Source: CANHVK01 sp046304235
GTDB taxonomy: Bacteria > Bacteroidota > Bacteroidia > Flavobacteriales_D > Crocinitomicaceae
Assembly (NCBI GenBank): GCA_046304235.1
Contig: JBKCEW010000004.1
Coordinates: 93,582 to 157,581 of the forward strand
DNA: 64,000 bases
Direction: 5' to 3'
The position numbers were made by a program, and so were the translations under genes. Shown here in pieces: positions 46,128 through 55,265 of the stretch; positions within the stretch are counted from its first letter, which is position 1, and every line of letters begins with the position of its first letter. The notes beneath the pieces were generated by a model, which saw only the letters and a list, made by a program, of their open reading frames with translations, was not told where the DNA came from and ran no database searches.

Positions 46128-46219
46128 TTTTCAAAAATTTAATTTCAAAGCAAATGTATTTATTTTTTTTGAATCATTGAATGATTAAAAGATGATTAGA
46201 CGAATTCTAAATTATATTA

Positions 46220-46340
46220 AATTCTTATTCAGTCTAGTGTCTCGTATCAAATGGTCTTATGTCTCATGTCTTGTATCAAATGGTCTTATGTCTAAAGTCT
46301 TTTTCTTTATTCTAAAAATCTTTTGTCTTACCCCCTCAAA
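46220..46340. repeat. GTCT-rich degenerate direct repeats
   Basis: GTATCAAATGGTCTTATGTCT occurs twice, about 31 bases apart (near 46245 and 46275), within a run of GTCT/AGTCT words ending TTTTGTCTTACC. The inverted words AGACAAAAGAC appear at 51953-51990, so this is a dispersed low-complexity family. A 63-codon frame across it (46192-46383) has no protein-like character. Confidence 0.65.
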
Positions 46341-46412
46341 ATACCACTTTTTAGGTATAGGGAATTTCAATTGTTACAAGTAAGTTTGTTAGTATAATGT
46401 AAAGTGATTGTA

Positions 46413-46631
46413 ATGCCAACATTAGCAACTGTAAAAAAGGGTCAACGATTCAACGTAAAACAGGTTTCAACCTCTGTAATCACTTCAAAATTAGTTGAAA
46501 TGGGTTTATACGTTGGTCAAGAAGTGGAAGTTCTTTTCAAAGCACCTTTCGGAGATCCGATTGCAGTTAATGTAGGTGGATATGTTCTTTCGCTTCGTTT
46601 AAATGAGGCAGAACTTATTGAAGTAGCATAA
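46413..46631 (+). CDS. feoA: FeoA-family ferrous iron transport protein
   Basis: This 72-residue SH3-like protein is of the FeoA family: the start MPTLATVKKGQRF, the LVEMGLYVGQEVEVLFKAPFGDPIAV core and the GYVLSLRLNEAELI end are all typical. FeoA associates with FeoB and modulates Fe(II) uptake. I choose ATG 46413 over the GTG at 46404. It is 42 bases upstream of feoB. TAAGTTTG at 46381-46388 fits a TAnnTTTG -7 element. No clear Fur box was recognised. Confidence 0.93.
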   Translation: MPTLATVKKGQRFNVKQVSTSVITSKLVEMGLYVGQEVEVLFKAPFGDPIAVNVGGYVLSLRLNEAELIEVA

Positions 46632-46673
46632 TCATTTCATAATCTATTGTATTTTTGTTAGCAAAGACCAGGG

Positions 46674-48629
46674 ATGAAGTATAACAAAATTGCATTAGTA
46701 GGAAATCCAAATACAGGAAAAACTTCTCTTTTTAATGCGTTAACTGGTCTAAATCAACACGTAGGAAATTTTCCGGGTGTTACCGTAGATAAAAAATCGG
46801 GAAATCTTAAAATAGATACTCATACACTTGAACTCATTGATTTGCCAGGTACATATAGTGTGTATCCTCGTTCTATGGATGAAAAAGTGGTCTATGATAT
46901 TTTTTCATCGAATACCCATCCTGATTATCCCGATGCTGTATGTGTGGTGGTTGATGCGTCCAATTTAGAACGTAATTTACTTTTATTTACACAGATATAT
47001 GAGTTAGGTTTGCCTACAATGTTGGTACTTAATATGTCTGATGTCGCTTTTAGAAAAGGGAAAAAATTAAAATTGGAGTTATTTCAACAAGCATATCCTG
47101 AAGCAGCGATTGTACAAACAAATGCGCGTTTGGGAATGGGATTGGATCGTTTTAGAAAAGCCTTATCCTTAGGTTTACCCGAGAGAATAAAAACCAACAT
47201 TACGCTGATTGATGTTGAAGCATTAGAAGATCAAACCCAAGATACAGAAAAGCGGTTTCAAGAGATACAAGCACTTTTAAGTGATGTTCAAACAATTGAA
47301 AATAAATCAATCAACCAAAAGAAAGTAAATAGATTAGATGCTTTATTTGTGCATCCAATTTGGGGGTATGGTCTGTTTTTATTGATGTTGATGGCATTGT
47401 TCCAACTGATTTTTTCCTTGGCATCCTATCCGATGGATTTGATCGATTTGGCATTTGGAAATTTAAGTGCTTGGGTTCAATCAACGTTGTCACAAGGTGT
47501 TTTGACAGATCTAATTGCAAATGGAATTATTCCAGGCATAGGTGGCGTAGTCATCTTTGTTCCTCAAATTGTGCTTTTATTTTTGTTTTTAGGCATTTTA
47601 GAAGAAACAGGGTATATGTCTCGGGTTGTATTTATTATGGACAGATTAATGCGCCCTTTTGGTTTAAATGGTAAGAGTGTGGTTCCTTTACTGTCAAGTG
47701 CCGCTTGTGCTATACCAGGGGTAATGGCGAGTAGAACGATTTCGAATTGGAAAGAGCGATTAATCACAATATTAGTAGCTCCTTTGATGAGTTGTAGTGC
47801 TCGAATTCCTGTATTTACTTTGTTGATTTCCTTGGTAATTCCTAAAAAAATCATCTTCGGTTTTATTAATTTACAAGGCTTAACGTTTTTTGGTTTGTAT
47901 GCTTTAGGTATAGTTAGTGCTTTACTCATTTCGATAGTTTTGAAATGGACCATCAAATCAAAGGAAACCAGTATGTTGATGCTTGAACTACCAGATTTGC
48001 GTTTGCCTCGATGGAAAAATGTGATTATTACGGTATTTGATAAGGCAAAAATTTTCTTGTTAGATGCTGGAAAAGTGATTATTGCAATTTCGATTATATT
48101 GTGGGCTTTAGGAACTTATGGACCTTCAGAAAAAACGAATAATGCTATAAAATCAATTTCACTTCCTAAAATTAAAACGGAACAAGCGCTTGCTGAATAT
48201 GATAAACAAGTGGCTGCTGTAAAATTTGAAAATTCTTACATTGGGATTCTTGGAAAATCCATTGAACCGGTTATTAGACCATTAGGTTATGATTGGAAAA
48301 TTGGAATTTCATTAATTACTTCTTTTGCGGCTCGTGAAGTATTTGTTGGATCGATGGCAACTATTTACAGCGTAGAAGCCGATGATGAGGAAACGAAGAG
48401 TTTACTTTCTAAAATGAAAGAGGCCAAAAACGATCAAGGAGCACCGATATATACCCTCGCAAGTGGATTATCGCTGATGGTTTTTTATGTCTACGCGATG
48501 CAATGTATGGCAACTTTTGCTGTGGTAAAGCGTGAAACTAAAAGTTGGAAATGGCCTATCATACAGTTAATATACATGGGAATATTAGCCTATGTTGCAT
48601 CTTGGATCGTTTATCAAATTTTTAAGTAA
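46674..48629 (+). CDS. feoB: Ferrous iron transporter FeoB
   Basis: This 651-residue inner-membrane Fe(II) transporter has an N-terminal GTPase: G1 GNPNTGKT at about 10-17, switch I FPGVTVDKKSG, G3 DLPGTYS and G4 NMSD. After a helical spacer come membrane helices with Gate motifs, including SSAACAIPGVMASRTI and PLMSCSARIPVF, whose cysteines are implicated in iron transfer. It is shorter than the 773-residue E. coli protein but normal for this phylum. Its TAA overlaps the ATG of a 46-residue cysteine-containing protein by one base. TATTTTTG at 46650-46657 may give an internal promoter. Confidence 0.96.
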   Translation: MKYNKIALVGNPNTGKTSLFNALTGLNQHVGNFPGVTVDKKSGNLKIDTHTLELIDLPGTYSVYPRSMDEKVVYDIFSSNTHPDYPDAVCVVVDASNLERNLLLFTQIYELGLPTMLVLNMSDVAFRKGKKLKLELFQQAYPEAAIVQTNARLGMGLDRFRKALSLGLPERIKTNITLIDVEALEDQTQDTEKRFQEIQALLSDVQTIENKSINQKKVNRLDALFVHPIWGYGLFLLMLMALFQLIFSLASYPMDLIDLAFGNLSAWVQSTLSQGVLTDLIANGIIPGIGGVVIFVPQIVLLFLFLGILEETGYMSRVVFIMDRLMRPFGLNGKSVVPLLSSAACAIPGVMASRTISNWKERLITILVAPLMSCSARIPVFTLLISLVIPKKIIFGFINLQGLTFFGLYALGIVSALLISIVLKWTIKSKETSMLMLELPDLRLPRWKNVIITVFDKAKIFLLDAGKVIIAISIILWALGTYGPSEKTNNAIKSISLPKIKTEQALAEYDKQVAAVKFENSYIGILGKSIEPVIRPLGYDWKIGISLITSFAAREVFVGSMATIYSVEADDEETKSLLSKMKEAKNDQGAPIYTLASGLSLMVFYVYAMQCMATFAVVKRETKSWKWPIIQLIYMGILAYVASWIVYQIFK

Positions 48630-48769
48630 TGCAACCAGTTATTGTAACCCTTGTCGTTTGTTTCGCCATTGTTTTTTTGGCGTATCGAATTAAAAAGCAG
48701 TTTTCTCAAAAACACGATGATTGTTCGGGTTGCGCTATGAATAAATCCACTCAAAATAAATTGAAATGA
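48629..48769 (+). CDS. FeoB-associated Cys-rich membrane miniprotein
   Basis: This 46-residue protein has one N-terminal membrane helix (VIVTLVVCFAIVFLAYRI) followed by a short basic linker and a CSGCAM motif. This fits the FeoB-associated Cys-rich membrane protein family, in which the CxxC tail is thought to bind iron or act as a redox partner. The ATG shares one base with the feoB stop (TAATG), and the TGA overlaps the start of the next gene (ATGA), so translation is coupled on both sides. The size is normal for this family. Confidence 0.85.
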   Translation: MQPVIVTLVVCFAIVFLAYRIKKQFSQKHDDCSGCAMNKSTQNKLK

Positions 48770-49653
48770 TACCTGCACTCAAAAAAGGAGATACCATTGC
48801 TATCGTTGCACCTGCCAAAGCAATTGAAAAAGAATTCATTGATTTCGCTGCAGATTTTTTTGAGCAACAAGGATATGAGGTTGTAGTAGGTAAAAATTGT
48901 TTAAACCAACATCACTATTTTGCTGGAACAGATGAAGAGCGTTTGTCTGATTTTCAAGAGGTTTTGGATAATCCTGAGATTAAAGCCATTATCTGCGCAC
49001 GTGGTGGTTATGGCTGTGTACGCATAGTGGACGAAATTCAATGGGCAAGTTTGTTAAATCACCCAAAATGGATTGTAGGTTTTTCGGATGTGACTGTTTT
49101 TCATCAACGCATTAATATACTCGGTTTACCAAGTATTCACGGAACAATGCCCTTGAATTTCAAAGAAAATACTAACGAAGCATTAACAACATTACTCCAA
49201 CATTTAGAAGGAAATCACCAACCCATTTCTATCCCTTCACACCCAATGAATATCGAAGGAATAGCAGAGGGGATCTTGATAGGAGGGAATTTATCTATTT
49301 TATTCAGTTTACTAGGTACAGACGATGAGGTTAATTTCCAAGATACGATTTTGTTTATCGAGGATTTAGCAGAACAACTTTATCATCTAGACAGAATGTT
49401 GTTTGCTTTCAAAAAAGCAGGAGTATTGAGTCAAATTAAAGGATTAATTGTTGGTGGGATGACCGATATGAAAGATACAGCCATTCCTTTTGGAAAATCG
49501 TTGGAAGAAATCATCATCGAACATATTAAACCATACAACATTCCGCTTGTTTTTGGTTTCCCTGCAGGACACATCAACGATAATAGAGCACTTGTTTTTG
49601 GTAAAAAGATTAAGTTAGAGGTTTCGGAGGAAGTTATTTTTCAATATGTTTGA
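48766..49653 (+). CDS. Muramoyltetrapeptide LD-carboxypeptidase (LdcA/MccF family)
   Basis: This 295-residue S66-family serine peptidase has the catalytic triad Ser107 (GFSDVT), Glu199 (FIEDL) and His269 (FPAGHIND). The N-terminal GDTIAIVAPA and ARGGYGC nucleophile-elbow region are intact. LdcA members remove the terminal D-alanine from murein tetrapeptides during recycling; MccF members cleave microcin C-like compounds, and sequence alone does not settle which. It begins in the stop codon of the FeoB-associated gene, an odd functional pairing that may reflect simple operon joining. Confidence 0.88.
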   Translation: MIPALKKGDTIAIVAPAKAIEKEFIDFAADFFEQQGYEVVVGKNCLNQHHYFAGTDEERLSDFQEVLDNPEIKAIICARGGYGCVRIVDEIQWASLLNHPKWIVGFSDVTVFHQRINILGLPSIHGTMPLNFKENTNEALTTLLQHLEGNHQPISIPSHPMNIEGIAEGILIGGNLSILFSLLGTDDEVNFQDTILFIEDLAEQLYHLDRMLFAFKKAGVLSQIKGLIVGGMTDMKDTAIPFGKSLEEIIIEHIKPYNIPLVFGFPAGHINDNRALVFGKKIKLEVSEEVIFQYV

Positions 49654-49670
49654 CTGTAATTAAATTAAGT

Positions 49671-50549
49671 ATGCTTTCAATCGAAAATGAATTCTTAAAA
49701 ATTTCAGTACAAAAAACAGGGGCTGAATTGTGTAGTGTGTTGGATAAGTCTACTAATCAGGAATATATGTGGAGTGGAGATGCTGCTGTTTGGGGGAGTT
49801 TTGCGCCAGTGTTGTTTCCGATTATTGGATGTTTGAAAGACAATGAGTTTTTGGTGGATGGACAATCGTATAGTGTACCGAAACATGGATTTATTCGTAA
49901 TAATATAGACCTTGAAGCAGCGATTTTAAATAAAAACACCATCGAATTTCGTTATAAATACGATGAGAATACATTAAAAAATTATCCGTATCTATTTGAA
50001 TTTGTCTTACAATATGTATTGGAAGGAAGAACGATTCATGTAGAACATACGATTATAAATCATCACGAGGATAAACCAATGTATTTTTCATTAGGTGGTC
50101 ATCCAGGATTTAAGTGTCCTTTTTTTGAAGGAGAAAAGTATGAAGATTATTTCATTGAATTCGAACAAATTGAAAACGATTCTACATGGAAAGTGACTGC
50201 TGACGGGTTGATTGATGTTTCTGCTGTTTCATGTTTGGAAAATACAAATCGTTTGCAGCTTCATCCCCTGATTTTCCAAAATGATGCTTTAATTTTTAAA
50301 AATTTAAAGTCAAGAAAAGCAACTTTAAAAACACATGCGCATACTCTTGGCGTTGAGCTTTCATTTGCTGATTTCAATTATTTGGGAATTTGGGCAAAAC
50401 CGAATGCTCCATTCGTTTGTATTGAACCTTGGTTGGGTATTTCAGATAGTGTAAATACAACAAAAGATTTTACACAAAAAGAAGGAATCCAACGTATGGA
50501 AGCAGGGAAACAAGCGAATTTTATATATAGTATTCGTTTGTTGGTTTAA
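49671..50549 (+). CDS. Aldose 1-epimerase family protein
   Basis: This 292-residue galactose-mutarotase-like beta-sandwich protein has the family blocks NQEYMWSGDAAVWGS, APVLFPIIGCLKD, KHGFIRN (first His), FSLGGHPGFKCP (second His) and FVCIEPWLGISDS (catalytic Glu). It probably interconverts sugar anomers or acts as a glucose-6-phosphate 1-epimerase-like enzyme (YeaD relative). I take the ATG at 49671; an upstream TTG at 49650 overlaps the LD-carboxypeptidase gene. Its stop overlaps the rodA stop region on the other strand by four bases. Confidence 0.88.
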   Translation: MLSIENEFLKISVQKTGAELCSVLDKSTNQEYMWSGDAAVWGSFAPVLFPIIGCLKDNEFLVDGQSYSVPKHGFIRNNIDLEAAILNKNTIEFRYKYDENTLKNYPYLFEFVLQYVLEGRTIHVEHTIINHHEDKPMYFSLGGHPGFKCPFFEGEKYEDYFIEFEQIENDSTWKVTADGLIDVSAVSCLENTNRLQLHPLIFQNDALIFKNLKSRKATLKTHAHTLGVELSFADFNYLGIWAKPNAPFVCIEPWLGISDSVNTTKDFTQKEGIQRMEAGKQANFIYSIRLLV

Positions 50550-51943
50550 CCTAAGAAATCCCCTCGTTGGCTATCTAATTTCAGTAGGATGTAAATCATC
50601 ACACTGAATGACATCATTGAAGAACCTCCATAACTGAAAAACGGCAAAGGAATACCGATTACAGGGGCAAATCCAATGTTCATGCCAATGTTTACAGCGT
50701 AGTGATAAAATAAAATCATCGCAACACAATAGGCATATACCCGATTAAAGGTTGCTTTTTGTCGCTCTGCTATCTGTATGATTCGAAAGAGCATAAACAT
50801 AAATAATAAGGTAAGAGTCAAACTACCTACAAATCCCCATTCTTCCGCCCAAGGACAAAAGATAAAATCTGTTTCCGATTCCGGTACATGGTTTGATTCT
50901 ACACTTGCTACACTAGCATTGCTATATCCTTTTCCGAAAAACCCTCCTGAACCTACGGCTGCCATAGCACGGTTTCGGTTATAATCTTCTCCATCCGGAT
51001 CTTCACGTAATCCCAAAAACAACTCAATGCGGTCTTTTTGGTGTTTGCGTAATCCTTGGAAACCAAAATTTACCACAGAAGAAATGAGTGAGCTTAATAC
51101 GAATCCAAGAATTACAATCATTGTAATGCGTCTTCTATCTCTTTTTGCTACGAAAAAACGTAAAATAAAATATGAGATAATAGTCATAACAAACAAAGTA
51201 CCTATTACACCAAAAAATCCTGGAATAATTACACCAGGTAGAAACGAAAAAGTAATCGTATTGTTGCTCATCAATAAAGTGATAATTGATAAGAAAATCA
51301 CCACAAATAAAATGGGTATAAAATGCGAACCCACCCAAGTTTTCTTAAATCTAACCCCTGGTATAAGGTTTACTAAATGTAGTACTATAGGGTCATAAGT
51401 AATACCTTCTCGATACATAACAAACAAAAATGATGTAAATACAACAAATGTTCCTGCATCGGGTTGCAATAAGATTAAAACAACGGGAATAAAAAGAATG
51501 ATGTTCGCAACAATTACAGTATTTACTGTTTGCTGTTTTAAATTTATACTACTGATGTAACTTGCCAAAGCAATAGCAGTACCTATTTTAGCAAATTCTG
51601 CAGGCTGAATTCCCATTGAACCGATACCTAGCCATGCTCTTGCTCCATTTACAGGAGGCATAAAAAGCACAATTACAAGAAGTACTAAACAAAATAAGTA
51701 TATAGGTATCGCGAACTTCCGATAAATACTAGCATCAATTAGAAAGACTAAAAGCCCCAAAAATGTTGAAAATCCAACCCACATGATTTGTTTTCCGTAT
51801 TTCTGTGAAAAATCAAATAAGAAAGGTGCTTTTGGATTATATGCTGCAGAATATACATTGGCAATACCAATTAAGACCATTATCGCAAAAACGATAAATA
51901 AAGTCCAATCTATGTTTCCAAAAAGTGATTCTTCTCTTTTCAT
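50546..51943 (-). CDS. rodA: Rod shape-determining SEDS glycosyltransferase RodA
   Basis: This 465-residue polytopic membrane protein is of the SEDS family and polymerises glycan strands of lateral-wall peptidoglycan with PBP2. About ten helices are seen. Family signatures include GARAWLGIGSMGIQPAEFAKI with the essential acidic residue, GSGGFFGKGYS, ETDFIFCPWAEEWGF and the C-terminal GIPLPFFSYGGSSM. I choose ATG 51943 (MKREESLFGNIDW); the longer frame to 51973 starts inside AGAC-type repeats. It is the last gene of an mreB-mreC-mreD-mrdA-rodA run. Confidence 0.95.
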   Translation of the reverse strand: MKREESLFGNIDWTLFIVFAIMVLIGIANVYSAAYNPKAPFLFDFSQKYGKQIMWVGFSTFLGLLVFLIDASIYRKFAIPIYLFCLVLLVIVLFMPPVNGARAWLGIGSMGIQPAEFAKIGTAIALASYISSINLKQQTVNTVIVANIILFIPVVLILLQPDAGTFVVFTSFLFVMYREGITYDPIVLHLVNLIPGVRFKKTWVGSHFIPILFVVIFLSIITLLMSNNTITFSFLPGVIIPGFFGVIGTLFVMTIISYFILRFFVAKRDRRRITMIVILGFVLSSLISSVVNFGFQGLRKHQKDRIELFLGLREDPDGEDYNRNRAMAAVGSGGFFGKGYSNASVASVESNHVPESETDFIFCPWAEEWGFVGSLTLTLLFMFMLFRIIQIAERQKATFNRVYAYCVAMILFYHYAVNIGMNIGFAPVIGIPLPFFSYGGSSMMSFSVMIYILLKLDSQRGDFLG

Positions 51944-51952
51944 AATTTTTTT

Positions 51953-51990
51953 AGACAAAAGACCAATAGACAAAAGACAAAAGACTGAGA
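51953..51990. repeat. AGACAAAAGAC low-complexity repeat
   Basis: The rodA-mrdA gap contains AGACAAAAGACCAATAGACA and a further AAAAGACAAAAGACTGAG run. On the other strand it equals the GTCT-type words at 46220-46340, so it is a second copy of the same dispersed family. Confidence 0.6.
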
Positions 51991-52019
51991 ATTACTCTTT
52001 CTTCTTGTAATATTTTGTC

Positions 52020-53870
52020 TTAATCCAGGTTTGCTTTAAGCATTTTTTCTTCTTTTTCTTTATCTGTTATTTTTTTCAATAGATATTTTTCCATCATTAA
52101 GTTCGATACAGGTGCTGCCCACGTTCCACCAAAACCTGCATTTTCTATGAAAACTGCAATCGCAATTTTAGGTTTGTACATTGGAGCAAAAGCGATGAAT
52201 ACAGAGTGATCTTCACCATGGGGATTTTGTACAGTACCTGTTTTTCCACAAACTACGATGTCTTTAATTCTTGCGCCAGATCCAGTACCTCCTTTTTCAT
52301 TTACAACACGACGCATTCCTTCCACTACTGATTCATAATGTCTGTGGTTTACCATCGTATATTTTTTCTTTCTATAGATCGCTAGAGGTCCTTTTTTACC
52401 AATTGATTTTACGAAATGAGGTGTGTAATACCAACCTCTGTTGGCTAATATACAAGCTAGATTAGCTAATTGTAGCGGTGTAGCTTTTACCTCACCTTGT
52501 CCAATGGAGTTAGAACGAATAGTACTAAATGCCCAATTATGATGTCCATACCATTTATCATAGTATTTTACATCCGGAATCAGACCTGAACGAATTCCAA
52601 TAATATCTGTTTCTAATTTTTCACCAAAACCAAAACTATGCATGTATTTTACCCATTTACGTAAACCTATTTCAGCATCTTCTGTTTGTTTTTTTCGTTT
52701 ACCTTGTTGAATTACTCTTCGTACAATGTGATAGAAATAGGGATTACAAGAATATTGAACCGCTTCTGCTAAACTTCCTGCATTCGGGTGGTTGTGACAA
52801 CCTACCATGCTTTTTTTACAAGGAAATCCTGTTCCAGGAGTAATAACTCCTTCCTGTAAAGCTACTAACCCTTGTATTAATTTGAAAGTTGAACCAGGAG
52901 GATATTCTGCAGATAAAGGCCTTGGATATAAGGGCATTTTTGGATCTTGTAGTAATTGCGGATAGTTTTTAGCAATGCTTTTTTTACCAACAAACAAATT
53001 TGGGTCGAAGGAGGGGGCAGAAACCATGGCTAAAATCTCACCTGTTTTAGGTTCAATTGCTACAATACAACCTCGTTTGTTTTTCATTAATTTTTCACCA
53101 TACGCTTGAAGTGTGATATCAACACCAAGTTTTAATGGCGGACCTTGCCTTGCCATGGTATCGTATTTTCCTTCTGCATATGCTTCTATAGCATTATTCA
53201 ATGCAGATGTTACAATGTAGTGAATTCCTTTTATTCCTCTTAGTTCCTCTTCATAAAAACGCTCTAAGCCTGCTCGTCCGATGTTGTCACCAGGGCTATA
53301 GAAATGATCTTTTTTTATTTCATCCCCATTTACTTCTGAAAGATAACCAAGGATATTTGCTCCGTTAGCAAATGGGTAACTTCGCATGCTGGTAATTTCT
53401 TCGTAAAATCCTGGGAAATTTTTTAAATAGGGTGCCATATTGAGCATCTCATCCAATTCAATTTCCTTGACGAAAGGATAAGCTCTGATTTTTTGGTAAT
53501 TACTTGTGGTTTTTCCAGTTGCTGGATTTTTATATTTACCCTCGCCTAATTTAATTTCCCAAAAACGACTTTTTACTTTTTCAGGTGTCCAACCGATAAG
53601 TTTTGCAAAGGCTATGGTGTCAAAATTTTTAATCTTTGCCTCAACCATCATTAGGTTAAAGTACGTTTTATTAGCAACGATTTTTCTACCTGAACGATCA
53701 AAAAAAACCCCTCTTGGTGGAGTAATTTGTTTTCTTTTTTCAGCTATTTGCTGTGCACGCAAAGTCCAACTCTCATCAATTACCTGCATGTAAAATAATC
53801 GAACTGTGTATATGGCACCAACGAGTAGGAAGAATACGATAATTACATATCTACGCGCATCGTTATTCAT
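52020..53870 (-). CDS. mrdA: Penicillin-binding protein 2 (elongasome transpeptidase)
   Basis: This 616-residue class B PBP cross-links peptidoglycan in the elongasome. An N-terminal membrane helix (about 8-30) is followed by the PBP dimer domain and the transpeptidase domain. Catalytic motifs are SxxK at Ser327-Thr-Phe-Lys330 (PPGSTFK), SxN in SCNPYF, and KTGT in CGKTGTVQNPHGEDHS. It lies between mreD (4-base overlap) and rodA, the standard Bacteroidota order. Nothing unusual is present, apart from a short charged Lys/Glu-rich tail. Confidence 0.96.
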   Translation of the reverse strand: MNNDARRYVIIVFFLLVGAIYTVRLFYMQVIDESWTLRAQQIAEKRKQITPPRGVFFDRSGRKIVANKTYFNLMMVEAKIKNFDTIAFAKLIGWTPEKVKSRFWEIKLGEGKYKNPATGKTTSNYQKIRAYPFVKEIELDEMLNMAPYLKNFPGFYEEITSMRSYPFANGANILGYLSEVNGDEIKKDHFYSPGDNIGRAGLERFYEEELRGIKGIHYIVTSALNNAIEAYAEGKYDTMARQGPPLKLGVDITLQAYGEKLMKNKRGCIVAIEPKTGEILAMVSAPSFDPNLFVGKKSIAKNYPQLLQDPKMPLYPRPLSAEYPPGSTFKLIQGLVALQEGVITPGTGFPCKKSMVGCHNHPNAGSLAEAVQYSCNPYFYHIVRRVIQQGKRKKQTEDAEIGLRKWVKYMHSFGFGEKLETDIIGIRSGLIPDVKYYDKWYGHHNWAFSTIRSNSIGQGEVKATPLQLANLACILANRGWYYTPHFVKSIGKKGPLAIYRKKKYTMVNHRHYESVVEGMRRVVNEKGGTGSGARIKDIVVCGKTGTVQNPHGEDHSVFIAFAPMYKPKIAIAVFIENAGFGGTWAAPVSNLMMEKYLLKKITDKEKEEKMLKANLD

Positions 53871-54382
53871 CGTGTAGTTGGTTTTTTAAAGAAAAGTAGT
53901 TGAATTAAGATAGACATTCCCAAAGAAAGCGGTACACTTAATATGATTTTAAGGATCATGAACCAAAACTCACTCCATTTAAATTGTTCCATCAGAAAGA
54001 ACCAGAAGTTATGAGCTGCTAAGAATATCCCAAATACACTCGCATACCAAACGTATCCCATGGTGTAAATGGATAAATCAGTAGCTGGTGGATAACCATC
54101 ACGTGGCTCAAATAATTTCATTAAATAGGGCCTTCCATAGGCAATTAGTACGGCAGCTGATGCATGTAAACCATAGGTGTTTGATAATGAATCTATACTT
54201 AGTCCTAAAACAAAAGAAATAGACATTAATAAAAAAATATTCAATGTATTTGGTAGAAAAAAGATAAACATAGGATATATCATAAACTGAATCCCAAGTC
54301 CAATTTCAAGATGATTAAATACATATACTTGAGCTAACAAGAATAATATAAATCGTATACTATGTTTTCCTATTTCAATCAT
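53867..54382 (-). CDS. mreD: Rod shape-determining protein MreD
   Basis: This 171-residue protein is predicted to have about five or six membrane helices, and occupies the mreD position directly after mreC (no gap) and overlapping mrdA by four bases. MreD sequences are poorly conserved, but the helix pattern, the SIDSLSNTYGLHASAAVLIAY block and the context identify it. It connects the cytoplasmic MreB filament with MreC and the PBP2-RodA synthase in the inner membrane. Confidence 0.9.
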   Translation of the reverse strand: MIEIGKHSIRFILFLLAQVYVFNHLEIGLGIQFMIYPMFIFFLPNTLNIFLLMSISFVLGLSIDSLSNTYGLHASAAVLIAYGRPYLMKLFEPRDGYPPATDLSIYTMGYVWYASVFGIFLAAHNFWFFLMEQFKWSEFWFMILKIILSVPLSLGMSILIQLLFFKKPTTR

Positions 54383-55225
54383 TTATTCTATCTCTTCATC
54401 AGAAGGAATTTTCTTTTCGAGTTCTTTCTGTTCTTTAAGCAACAGATTTTTAATTACATATACATTTTGTATTTTTCTGTAATCTTCTGAATAATATATT
54501 TCTACATCCCAAAGTGGTTTACCTTCAACTGTTTTTAAACTTTTAATTTTACCCACAGGTAAACCTCTTGGGAAAATTCCAGATCCACCACGAGTAACGA
54601 TTTTAGACCATTTTTTTAAAGTTAAGTCATTAGAAATACTTGAAATCGAACCTATTTTCGGGTTTTTCCCATTCCATTTTAAAAGTCCAAATACCCCATT
54701 TTTTTCAACCATTACATCAATATTGATATCTTCGGTTAATACTGATTTTACCACAGCATAATGGTCACTTACATTGTGAATTATCCCCACAATTCCTTTG
54801 TTTGAAAAAACACCCATTCCTCTGTAAATTCCACTTGATTTTCCGCTACTTAAAGTAAAATAATTGTTTCTTTTATTTACAGTAGAATTAATCACTACTG
54901 CTGGAATATATTCGTATTGTTGACGCTGTAAAGTATCATCAATTTTAAAAATGGCTCCTTGTACTTTGATAAAACTTTCTGGTAATCTATGTCTTAGTTG
55001 AATATTTTCATACTGTAGTTTTCGATTATTGTAGGGTAGTTGAAAATGTTTCGTTACATCGTTGCGATACGTTAGTAGTTGTCCTGAAACAGCCGATGCG
55101 GTAGTCAAATATTGAGATCGTGGAAAACTCAAATAGGTAAAATACGTTGATAAAGCAATCCCTTGTAAGAGAGCAAAGTATAAAAAAATTCGAAAACGTT
55201 TAAAAAATGCAATTAGGTTGCGCAT
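54383..55225 (-). CDS. mreC: Rod shape-determining protein MreC
   Basis: This 280-residue bitopic protein has a short cytoplasmic N-terminus, one membrane helix (about 9-30), a coiled-coil segment (NRKLQYENIQLRHRL region) and the beta-barrel MreC core with the conserved GKSSGIYRGMGVFSNKGIVG and TRGGSGIFPRGLPVG blocks. It interacts with PBP2 and activates lateral wall synthesis. Its start follows mreB by 40 bases; a hairpin lies in that gap. It is contiguous with mreD. Confidence 0.95.
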   Translation of the reverse strand: MRNLIAFFKRFRIFLYFALLQGIALSTYFTYLSFPRSQYLTTASAVSGQLLTYRNDVTKHFQLPYNNRKLQYENIQLRHRLPESFIKVQGAIFKIDDTLQRQQYEYIPAVVINSTVNKRNNYFTLSSGKSSGIYRGMGVFSNKGIVGIIHNVSDHYAVVKSVLTEDINIDVMVEKNGVFGLLKWNGKNPKIGSISSISNDLTLKKWSKIVTRGGSGIFPRGLPVGKIKSLKTVEGKPLWDVEIYYSEDYRKIQNVYVIKNLLLKEQKELEKKIPSDEEIE

Positions 55226-55240
55226 ACCAACAAAAAGCGT

Positions 55241-55264
55241 AAAGTCCCTCTAGGGGACTTTTTT
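55241..55264. terminator. Hairpin in the mreB-mreC gap, possible attenuator
   Basis: AAGTCCC and GGGACTT form a 7-bp GC-containing stem with a five-base loop immediately after the mreB stop. Read on the coding (minus) strand the stem is followed by TACGCTTTTT, a poor U tract, so it may allow partial read-through or protect the mreB mRNA end. On the plus strand it has a clean T run, though no plus-strand gene approaches it. Confidence 0.55.
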
Positions 55265-55265
55265 A

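Noticed and set aside
46192..46383. 63-codon plus-strand frame between gcvH and feoA
   Set aside because: It lies wholly within GTCT-type direct repeats, has no family likeness, and its sequence reflects the repeat words.
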